From Bacteroidota bacterium (GTDB taxonomy: Bacteria; Bacteroidota; Bacteroidia; Chitinophagales; Chitinophagaceae): a DNA stretch of 64,000 nt. Below are positions 27,056-34,195 of this stretch, in pieces; positions within the stretch are counted from its first letter, which is position 1, and each line of letters begins with the position of its first letter. The notes under the pieces are model-generated. The model was not told where the DNA came from. It ran no database searches and was given only the letters and a program-made list of their open reading frames with translations. The position numbers were made by a program, and so were the translations under genes. The stretch spans positions 1 through 64,000 of the forward strand of contig JAEZLJ010000023.1 of assembly GCA_023415275.1 (NCBI GenBank), in the 5' to 3' direction.

Positions 27056-28414
27056 ATGCGCAGATATTTTTTCCTTCTTTCTTCCATAAGTCTTTTCTTT
27101 CTTTCCTGTTCTGTTAACCGTCCCACTTCTACTGTTTCTTCCTCCGCCAGCATTGATGGCCATCCTGCGTGGATAGAGCAGGGCAATATATATGAAGTGA
27201 ATACCAGGCAGTATACGCCCCAGGGAACTTTTAAGGCTTTTGAGGCCAGTCTTCCCCGCTTAAAGGATATGGGTGTGCAAACCCTCTGGTTCATGCCTAT
27301 CAACCCAATATCGGTCAAAGACCGCAAAGGACCATTGTGAAGCTATTATGCTGTTTCCAGCTACACTGCTATTAATCCAGAATATGGAAACATGGACGAC
27401 TGGAAGAACCTGGTAAAGCATGCGCATGATATGGGCTTTAAGGTTATCATAGATTGGGTGCCCAACCACACTGGTGGCGATCATCCCTGGCTGGCTACCC
27501 ATCCTGATTTTTTTGTACGGGATAGCATTACTGGCCAGCCCATCTCTCAATATGACTGGACAGATACCCGTAAGCTGAATTATAAAAACCCCGAAATGGT
27601 TGACAGCATGATAGCTGCCATGAAATTCTGGATCAGGGAATCTGACATTGATGGCTTCCGTTGTGATGTAGCCCCTGCCGTGCCTAAGGAATTCTGGACC
27701 AGGTGCATCACCGAACTGCACCAGCTGAAGAACGTTTTTATGCTGGCCGAGGGTAATGATGCCTGGCTGCATGAAGCGGGTTTCGATGCCTCTTATCCCT
27801 GGGATGCTTTCAATATGATGAAACTGGTAGCCAAGGGAGAGCGCCCTGCATTTGGTATTGATAGCATCCTGCAAAAAGTAAACAGCACCTATCCAAAGAA
27901 CGCTATAAGAATGTACTTTACTTCCAACCACGATGAGAACAGCTGGAATGGTGCAGATTGGCAAACCATGCCAGGGGCTGTGCATGCACCCTTTGCGGTG
28001 CTCACCCAGACTATAGAACGTTCTGTTCCTCTTATTTACAGTGGGCAGGAAGAGCCCTTCCTGGATAGCATCCGTTTCTTTTACAAGGATACCATCACCT
28101 TCGGCAAATTCCAGCGAGCTGCTTTTTATAAAACCCTGCTCAACCTGCGAAAAAACAACCAGGCACTGGCAGCCAATGCCTCTTTTAAAAAGCTGGCTAC
28201 GAACAATGATGCGGCATTGTATGCCTTTGAAAGAGAAAAGGGTGGTGATAAGGTATTGGTGATCCTTAACCTTAGTAAAAATCCCCAGCAATTAAGCTGG
28301 AAGGACCAGCCCTCCGCAAAAGAATGGAACAATGTCTTTGCTGGTAATAAAGAACCCGTTGATAAAGGTTTCGGCATAGAACCCTGGGGATATGCAGTTT
28401 ACCAACTTCATTAA
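27056..28414 (+). pseudogene. Alpha-amylase family (GH13) gene broken by an in-frame TGA
   Basis: The full frame of 453 codons from ATG 27056 to 28414 encodes a GH13 glycoside hydrolase except for one TGA at 27338-27340 (codon 95). The surrounding residues read KDRKGPL-stop-SYYAVSSYTAINP, and GH13 relatives have Gly here, so a single GGA-to-TGA change explains the break. Before it lie a lipoprotein signal (FLLSSISLFFLSC) and the first strand. After it, all four catalytic regions are intact: IIDWVPNHTGGDH, DGFRCDVAP with the nucleophile Asp, MLAEGND with the general acid Glu, and YFTSNHDENSW. The C-terminal beta domain ends normally. Truncation would leave 94 residues without an active site. 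Confidence 0.85.
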
Positions 28415-28446
28415 AAACTGTTGAAGGAACTCCTTAAAATTGCAGA

Positions 28447-29574
28447 ATGTTTGAATCTATTATAGATTTTTTAGATCCCATAAATCTTGGCCTGGTCTCA
28501 AATGATACAGGATATAAAGAAGGGCAGATAGGAAGGGTGATCAAGGTGTATGAGGATGAGTTTCCTGATCTTGACAACGTGGATATTGTGCTGGTAGGTT
28601 GTGGTGAGCAAAGAGGCGCCGCACTGTTGCATCCCGGCAATGCCGCCGATGTGATCAGGAATGAATTTTACAATCTCTATTACTGGCACCAGGACATAAA
28701 GCTGGCCGATATAGGGAATGTGAAAATAGGCAAGGCTAACACTGATACTTATGCGGCATTGAAGGTGGTGCTTCATGAAATGATGCTGGAAGGGAAAACG
28801 GTCATAGTCCTGGGTGGTTCGCACGACCTGACACTTGCCCAATATTATGCTTTTGCAGATGAAAAAAGGCAGGTGGACGCGGTGGGAGTGGATGCCGTCA
28901 TTGATATCAATATAGATTCTCCTTTCCGCAGCGACAATTATTTAATGGAGCTGCTTACTGCCGATCCTAACTACATGCGGCACTACAATCATATTGGCTT
29001 TCAGAGTTATTTTGTACATCCGCGCATGCTGGAAACAATGGACAAGCTGCGCTTTGATTGTTTCCGTGTAGGTACTGTCAAGGAGCACATTGATGAAATG
29101 GAACCCGTGATCCGCAACTGCCAGATCTTTTCTTTTGATATTTCGGCAGTGGCTCATGCCTTTGCTCCGGCCAATATTGTCACACCCAATGGATTGAATG
29201 GGGAAGAAGCCTGCACTTTGATGCAGTACGCCGGCATGAGCAGTAATATGCAAAGTGTGGGCATATACGGCTATCGTCCTGAAAAAGATGTAGAGCAACT
29301 TACCGCCAAACAGATCAGCCAGATGCTCTGGTATTTTATGGATGGCCGCAGCCGCGGCAGCCGCGAAGCGGTTATAGATGAAAGAGAATCCTTCAATGAG
29401 TTTCATACTGCCTTTGCCGAGGTGGAGACCACATTTCTTCAAAGTAAAAAAACAGGGCGTTGGTGGATGCAGCTACCGGATAAGCAATTCATTGCCTGCT
29501 CTTACAAAGATTACCTCCTGGCCAGCAGTAACGAGATACCAGAGCGATGGTTGCGCTTCCAGGAAAGACCCTGA
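28447..29574 (+). CDS. Arginase/formimidoylglutamase-fold protein with degenerate metal site
   Basis: A 375-residue ureohydrolase-fold protein. The first metal motif is kept (VLGGSHDLT, H126), but the second reads DINID at 153-157 where DAHxD is expected (His to Asn at 155). The third reads SFDIS at 229-233 where SxDxD is expected (Asp to Ser at 233, and the later Asp is His). Four of six manganese ligands therefore remain. Such proteins in Bacteroidota are usually annotated formimidoylglutamase, but a full hydrolase reaction is doubtful. The tail (from about residue 310) carries a family-specific WWMQLPDKQFIACSYKDY extension. No other hut gene is nearby. It is 32 bases downstream of the broken amylase. 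Confidence 0.75.
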   Translation: MFESIIDFLDPINLGLVSNDTGYKEGQIGRVIKVYEDEFPDLDNVDIVLVGCGEQRGAALLHPGNAADVIRNEFYNLYYWHQDIKLADIGNVKIGKANTDTYAALKVVLHEMMLEGKTVIVLGGSHDLTLAQYYAFADEKRQVDAVGVDAVIDINIDSPFRSDNYLMELLTADPNYMRHYNHIGFQSYFVHPRMLETMDKLRFDCFRVGTVKEHIDEMEPVIRNCQIFSFDISAVAHAFAPANIVTPNGLNGEEACTLMQYAGMSSNMQSVGIYGYRPEKDVEQLTAKQISQMLWYFMDGRSRGSREAVIDERESFNEFHTAFAEVETTFLQSKKTGRWWMQLPDKQFIACSYKDYLLASSNEIPERWLRFQERP

Positions 29575-29578
29575 TAAG

Positions 29579-29606
29579 TCAAAAGGCAAAAGTAAAAAGT
29601 AAAAAA
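29579..29606. repeat. Imperfect heptad tandem repeat, A-rich
   Basis: Four consecutive 7-base units (TCAAAAG, GCAAAAG, TAAAAAG, TAAAAAA) directly follow the arginase-fold gene stop codon. Sequences of this kind are simple A-rich tails seen between genes in this group of bacteria; no function is implied. Confidence 0.55.
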
Positions 29607-29771
29607 TGGGAAATCGTTCATTACCCGGCTGGGTTGATTTTATACCTGCATTTATGCATCTGGAGAGAATGGTACCTGTTGGATAATGCCTTGTTATTGT
29701 ATTTCTATGCTTGCTTTTATATTTGTAAATAATTATATAGCTTAAAGCCAAAAGGAGACTGTAACCTAATT

Positions 29772-30176
29772 ATGAGAAAAAGAGCATTCCTTTTCATGAT
29801 TGGTATGTTGGGTATGGCAGCCCTGCATGCGCAGAAAGTTGATAGCTTGTCTGAAATTGCCGGGCAACAGTATTTGAGTTACATGAAAAAACGGTCTACT
29901 AATAAGACTTTCGGCTGGGTGCTGGTTGGGACCGGTGCAGCACTGTTTGGTTCTACTTTCCTAATCAATAATAACAATGGCTGGAATGGCCCCACGAAAC
30001 ACCAGGACCTATTTGTAGTGGGTATTGGCGCTGCAGCGCTGAGCATACCCTTTTTTATATCGGCATCGGTAAATAAAAGAAAAGCAGGACTTGTTCTCAA
30101 AGGAGAAAACGTGGCATTTCCAGGCAACACTCTACATTCGCCTTACCCGGCTATTGCAATAAGAATAAATTTATAA
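29772..30176 (+). CDS. Small secreted or membrane protein, 134 aa, unknown
   Basis: A 134-residue protein with a signal peptide (AFLFMIGMLGMAALHAQ, cleavage near residue 20). Two hydrophobic segments follow (TFGWVLVGTGAALFGSTFLI and LFVVGIGAAALSIPFFIS), with a short asparagine-rich loop between them. The tail ends in AIAIRINL, a beta-like C-terminus. I do not recognise the family, though small proteins of this layout are common in Chitinophagaceae. The ATG at 29772 follows a 197-base gap. The IS256-family element lies directly downstream without touching the frame. Confidence 0.65.
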   Translation: MRKRAFLFMIGMLGMAALHAQKVDSLSEIAGQQYLSYMKKRSTNKTFGWVLVGTGAALFGSTFLINNNNGWNGPTKHQDLFVVGIGAAALSIPFFISASVNKRKAGLVLKGENVAFPGNTLHSPYPAIAIRINL

Positions 30177-30309
30177 GGAGCCCTGAAATAAGATACAGGT
30201 TTTACAACGGCTTGATATTCACTCCATGTATGGTTGGTAGACAACAGATTGGGTGAGAATTGAAGCAATGAGAGTGTTAACTTAACTGTGTAAGCTGGTT
30301 TTTTATCCA

Positions 30310-30331
30310 GTTTAGATAACTGTGCAAAGGG
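30310..30331 (+). repeat. Inner left terminal inverted repeat of the IS
   Basis: GTTTAGATAACTGTGCAAAG plus GG matches the reverse complement of the right end (31642-31663) at 21 of 22 positions. It ends one base before the transposase stop codon at 30333. Confidence 0.75.
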
Positions 30332-30332
30332 T

Positions 30333-31553
30333 TTATACTTGAACATCACATCTATCTTGACCGAATATATCAATAAAGTTCACCAGCATGGTGGCCCAGT
30401 CATCCTGAGGCTGGCTCCATTTTCTTTGTATTTGCATTAATGCCAGGTACACTACCTTTTCCACTGCCTGGTCGTTGGGCAGGCTGCATTTTGTCTTGGT
30501 GTACTTTCTGATGATCCTGTTGATGTTCTCAATAATATTGGTGGTGTATATTATTTTTCTGATGCACCCTGGAAACTCATAAAAGGTGCTTAGATTTTGC
30601 CAGTTAGCCCGCCAGGATTTTGCGATAAAGGGATATTTTTTAGACCATATGGACTCAAAGTTCTCAAGGTAGTGAAGGGCAGTAGTTTCATCTGAGGCAT
30701 TGTATATCTTTTTAAGTTCTGCGACCACAGCTTTTTTGTCCTTCCACATGACAAACTTCAGCGAGTTACGCAGTTGATGTACTACACAGATCTGGGTTTT
30801 GGCCCTGGGATACAGGGTGCTAATGGCATCAGTAAAACTCCGCAGGTTATCTGTACTGCTGATTAGTATATCGTGAACCCCTCTGCGCTTTATATCTGAG
30901 AGTACATTCATCCAAAAAGCAGCACTCTCAGTACCAGAAAGCCACATGCCCAAGACCTCCTTATACCCACGGTTGTTTAGCCCCACAGCAATCTGCATGG
31001 CCTTATTTTGAACCTTGCCATCCTGCTTTACCTTAAAGACTATGGCGTCCATCCACACTACCAGGTACACCTTTTCAAGGGGTCTTTGCTTCCACTGGTC
31101 AATGTGCTCCAGTATGCGGTCCGTAATATGGGATATATGCGCTTCACTTACCTCTACTCCATAGATGTCCCGAATGGCACTTTCAATATCTCGGGTACTC
31201 ATGCCATGGGAGTAAAGCAAAAGCACATGATCTTCGATCTCCTCCATTACCCGTTTTCGCTTGGGTACCACCTGGGGCTCAAAGCTCGAGTCCCGGTCCC
31301 TGGGCACCTCTATGGTAATGTTACCAAGCTTGGTTTTAAGTGTTTTAGAGCTGACCCCATTGCGGCTATTGGGGTACTGATAGGCATCAGGAGCATGCTT
31401 TTCATAGCCTACATGATTGTCCATTTCTGCCTGAAGCATCTCCTGGATTGCCTCTTTGAAAACCTGTTGCAATAAATCGCTGATGCCACCAGCGCTGGAT
31501 TGCTGCTTTATCTGCTCTTTAAGCAAAAGCTTTAATTGTTCGCTGACTTCCAT
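30333..31553 (-). CDS. IS256-family transposase (Mutator type)
   Basis: A 406-residue DDE transposase, full length for the family. The N-terminal helical region (LLQQVFKEAIQEMLQAEMD, NHVGYEKH) and RDRDSSFEPQVVPKR precede the catalytic core. The DDE residues are visible as D169 (VVWMDAIVF), D235 (ISSTDNLRSF) and E342 (TTNIIENINR), with the conserved CVVHQLRNS (H259) between them. No frameshift or stop interrupts it, so the element may still be active. The ATG at 31553 leaves about 90 bases to the right inverted repeat, where the promoter must lie. Confidence 0.95.
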   Translation of the reverse strand: MEVSEQLKLLLKEQIKQQSSAGGISDLLQQVFKEAIQEMLQAEMDNHVGYEKHAPDAYQYPNSRNGVSSKTLKTKLGNITIEVPRDRDSSFEPQVVPKRKRVMEEIEDHVLLLYSHGMSTRDIESAIRDIYGVEVSEAHISHITDRILEHIDQWKQRPLEKVYLVVWMDAIVFKVKQDGKVQNKAMQIAVGLNNRGYKEVLGMWLSGTESAAFWMNVLSDIKRRGVHDILISSTDNLRSFTDAISTLYPRAKTQICVVHQLRNSLKFVMWKDKKAVVAELKKIYNASDETTALHYLENFESIWSKKYPFIAKSWRANWQNLSTFYEFPGCIRKIIYTTNIIENINRIIRKYTKTKCSLPNDQAVEKVVYLALMQIQRKWSQPQDDWATMLVNFIDIFGQDRCDVQV

Positions 31554-31641
31554 AAAAAGAACTGTGTTTTAAAGTTAACCAATATCGTCCGGCAACAACA
31601 GCTGAGGTAATCCTCATCAGCCAACTGCTGTGCCTCCCTAT

Positions 31642-31663
31642 CCCTTTACACAGTTATCTAAAC
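31642..31663 (-). repeat. Right terminal inverted repeat of the IS
   Basis: CCCTTTACACAGTTATCTAA plus AC is the inverted partner of 30310-30331 with one mismatch. A longer, weaker match (to 31666) pairs with the outer left copy. Confidence 0.75.
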
Positions 31664-31832
31664 ACTACCCGTGATTGAATGTCTGCCTGTGGGAGCCCCC
31701 TGATTTGGAATAGGAAAATTGGCGGAAGAAATAGCAGTTTGTGCTGTTAGAATAATTTAGATTGGCCGGGAAATGTGAACCGCGTGATGTAATAATTACA
31801 TAGGAATCAAGCTTCTGAATTATTTTTACCTC

Positions 31833-33329
31833 ATGAGCGTGATCCGCAGGCAGGCCATCATTTCTTCCCTACTCATTTATATAGGTTTTGCCTTCGGGGC
31901 TTTAAATACGTACCTTTTTACACGGCAGGGTATATTCACACCGGAACAATATGGCCTCACAAGGGCATTTATAGTAATAGGCCAGTTTTTCTATGGATTT
32001 GCAGGTTTTGGCTTTGCATCTGTCATTTATAAGTTTTACCCCTATTATAAGGATAACCTTCCCGCTGAAAAGAACGACCTACTGAGTGTGGCCCTTATTG
32101 TGGCGTTTTTTGGATTCCTGCTAACCATAGGCGGAGGTATCATGTTTCAATCCGTGGTGGTACAGAAGTTCATTGCCAAGTCGCCGCTAGTGGTCAAATA
32201 TTATTACTGGGTATTTCCCTTTACCTTCTTTCTTCTTTTCTTTTCTGTATTGGAAGCCTATGCCTGGACCATTGGCAAAACCATTATTCCTAATTTTTTA
32301 AGGGAAGCCGGGTTCAGGGTGTTTACCACTTTCCTGATCATTGTCTTTATTCTAACGGGTAAGAACTTTGACCTGTTCATCAGGCTTTTCTCCCTGCTTT
32401 ATGCTATCAGTTTCCTGGTGCTGCTGGTGTACCTTATCAGGCTGCACGAATTTAGATTCCTTACAGAAATAAGCCGGGTGACCCGGAAATTTAAAAAGAA
32501 GATACTCATATTAATGGCCTATACCTATAGTGCCAATATCATCAGCATCACTGCACAAAGCGTTGACTTCCTGGCTATCGCTTCTTTTAAAGGCTTGAAT
32601 TTCGGGGCTGTTTTTGATTTCAGCTCTTACCTGGCCAACGTGATACAGGTGCCGCAGCGAAGCCTGGTATCCATATCTATCCCTGTACTTTCCCGTGCCT
32701 GGAAGGATAAGAATTTTGCCACTATAGACAGGGTCTATAAACGGTCAAGCCTTAATCTTTTGATGATTTCCACCTTTTTGTTTGCCCTGATCTGGCTCAA
32801 CTATGAGTATGCCGTGGCCTCATTGCACCTGGACCCTATTTATGAGCAGGGGAAATGGGTGGTATTTTTCCTGGCCATGAAAAATATTGTTGATATGGGA
32901 ACCGGCGTGAATGGGCAGATCATAGGCACCTCCACTTATTGGAGATTTGATTTCTTTAGCGGGGTCATTTTATTGGTGCTGGCTGTACCCTTGAATATTA
33001 TCCTGGTTAAGAAGTTTGGCATTATAGGTTCGGCCTGGTCTAACCTGGGCTCTTATATTATATATAACACCATAAGAATTGTTTTCCTGAAACGCAAGTT
33101 CAACTTACAACCCTTCACCAGGCAAACAGCTTATGTATTGATACATAGCATTGGTTGCTTTTTGGTCACCTATTTCCTGTTTAAAAACCTGGAAGGATGG
33201 CTGGGCATTTTCATCAGGAGTATAGCATTTGTAGTACTGTTTACCTCAACAGCCATTTACCTGAAGTTATCTCCAGACCTGGAACCAGTGGTCCAATCAG
33301 TAAAGAAAAGATTAAAGCTTGGAAATTAA
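31833..33329 (+). CDS. Oligosaccharide flippase / polysaccharide biosynthesis protein (Wzx-like)
   Basis: A 498-residue inner membrane protein with about 12-14 hydrophobic segments, starting RRQAIISSLLIYIGFAFGAL, of the MATE-like MOP superfamily. It has the N-terminal YGLTRAFIVIGQFFYGFAGF pattern and mid-protein AQSVDFLAIASFKGL typical of Wzx/RfbX-like flippases, which move lipid-linked glycan units across the inner membrane. No glycosyltransferase is adjacent; the glycan locus is 18 kb away. Its last 18 bases overlap the convergent C40 peptidase gene. A 15-base palindrome at 31787-31801 precedes it. Confidence 0.87.
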   Translation: MSVIRRQAIISSLLIYIGFAFGALNTYLFTRQGIFTPEQYGLTRAFIVIGQFFYGFAGFGFASVIYKFYPYYKDNLPAEKNDLLSVALIVAFFGFLLTIGGGIMFQSVVVQKFIAKSPLVVKYYYWVFPFTFFLLFFSVLEAYAWTIGKTIIPNFLREAGFRVFTTFLIIVFILTGKNFDLFIRLFSLLYAISFLVLLVYLIRLHEFRFLTEISRVTRKFKKKILILMAYTYSANIISITAQSVDFLAIASFKGLNFGAVFDFSSYLANVIQVPQRSLVSISIPVLSRAWKDKNFATIDRVYKRSSLNLLMISTFLFALIWLNYEYAVASLHLDPIYEQGKWVVFFLAMKNIVDMGTGVNGQIIGTSTYWRFDFFSGVILLVLAVPLNIILVKKFGIIGSAWSNLGSYIIYNTIRIVFLKRKFNLQPFTRQTAYVLIHSIGCFLVTYFLFKNLEGWLGIFIRSIAFVVLFTSTAIYLKLSPDLEPVVQSVKKRLKLGN

Positions 33330-34022
33330 TACCGGGGCTTGCTGGGTTTCCTGTACTCTGCCCACGCCAACAAATCGTCTTACCCAATATTCGTCAAAAA
33401 TGTCGCTGATAGTGACACCTGAAGAAGACGCATGCACAAACTTGTTATTTTGAAGGTACATGCCTACATGGGAAATGCCGCCTGTTGTATTGAAAAATAT
33501 AAGGTCGCCTTCTTTCATTTCAGTGCGTGAAATTCTTTCCGAATTAATGTATTGCTCCCTGGCGGTTCGGGGAAGCGTAATACCATAGATGCCGGCAAAA
33601 AGTACCTGCATGAAGGCAGAACAGTCAATTCCCGATTTGGTGGTACCTCCCAGGCGGTAGCGGGTGCCCATCCATTCATCTACCAGGCTTACCAGGTTCA
33701 TGTTCTTGACCAGTTCAACCTCGGTATCGAGCAACAAAGCGTATTTGAATTGTAATTTCTGAGCATTCTCAATCTCAGGCTTTGCTGAACTTTCAGCTTC
33801 TTTTCTGCCTGTGAATAGAACATCAGTTTTTTTAAGAGAATTGTTTTCCGAGCTAGCTGATGTGTTCACACTCACTGGTGCTACCTCAACAGTAATATCA
33901 TCCAAAAACTTTACATCTCCTTTAGAACTATTTAAGCTAACTTGTTTGGCTTGTGCAAATACGGGTTGATGAGCTCCAAATAAAAAGAGAATGGTGGCTG
34001 TGGAGAGGATGGCTTTAATCAT
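33312..34022 (-). CDS. C40 family (NlpC/P60) peptidase, secreted
   Basis: A 236-residue cell-wall hydrolase: signal peptide (LFLFGAHQPVFAQ, cleavage near residue 24), a low-complexity Ser/Lys linker of about 75 residues, then an NlpC/P60 domain (about 105-225). The catalytic Cys is C134 in GIDCSAFMQV, with H185 in GGISHVGMYL and H197 in FVHASSSG as the other members of the triad. It should cleave peptidoglycan stem peptides. The 18-base tail overlap with the flippase gene is an odd convergent arrangement. The start faces dnaE. Confidence 0.9.
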   Translation of the reverse strand: MIKAILSTATILFLFGAHQPVFAQAKQVSLNSSKGDVKFLDDITVEVAPVSVNTSASSENNSLKKTDVLFTGRKEAESSAKPEIENAQKLQFKYALLLDTEVELVKNMNLVSLVDEWMGTRYRLGGTTKSGIDCSAFMQVLFAGIYGITLPRTAREQYINSERISRTEMKEGDLIFFNTTGGISHVGMYLQNNKFVHASSSGVTISDIFDEYWVRRFVGVGRVQETQQAPVLISKL

Positions 34023-34152
34023 TTGGCTATTGATTAGTTGGATGGTGGATATTCACGAAAGTATAGATTTTTTCCCACAGGTTGTGGATTACTATCAACG
34101 TTTTGATTAGATAATTATTGCCAACTTCGTATTTTCTTGCCGAATTATGGTG

Positions 34153-34177
34153 TATGAATCATTTACTTTGATTCATA
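34153..34177. promoter_or_regulatory. 9-bp inverted repeat upstream of dnaE
   Basis: Arms TATGAATCA (34153-34161) and TGATTCATA (34169-34177) are perfect inverted copies with a seven-base spacer, ending 18 bases before the dnaE ATG. The spacer region includes TACTTTG, a near match to a -7 box. It may be an operator or a hairpin in the leader. Confidence 0.45.
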
Positions 34178-34195
34178 TTAAGAGGATTACAGATT

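Larger units (their letters stand above)
30270..31670 (-). mobile_element. IS256-family insertion sequence, about 1.4 kb
   Basis: One transposase gene is flanked by terminal inverted repeats. The right end (31646-31666) pairs with the outer left repeat at 30273-30293 (18 of 21 bases) and better with an inner left copy at 30310-30331 (21 of 22 bases against 31642-31663). The left end is therefore present twice. No exact 8-9 bp target duplication flanks either choice; only ATTGAA occurs on both sides (30259-30264 and 31674-31679). It sits between two intact genes and disrupts neither. Confidence 0.85.

Noticed and set aside
27340..27392. TGA in the amylase read as selenocysteine
   Set aside because: Homologs have Gly at this place, no selenocysteine genes are seen here, and I find no convincing hairpin directly after the TGA; a point mutation is simpler.
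29579..29606. A-rich heptads as a CRISPR array or phase-variable repeat
   Set aside because: Only four imperfect 7-base units, no spacers, and the tract lies after a stop codon rather than in a coding region or promoter.
30259..31679. Six-base ATTGAA on both sides of the IS as a target duplication
   Set aside because: IS256 elements make 8-9 bp duplications; the neighbouring bases differ and the boundary would not match either inverted repeat.
31833..33329. Flippase as part of the glycan locus
   Set aside because: It is 18 kb away with dnaE, tRNA-Cys and many housekeeping genes between; a functional link is possible but not a locus member.
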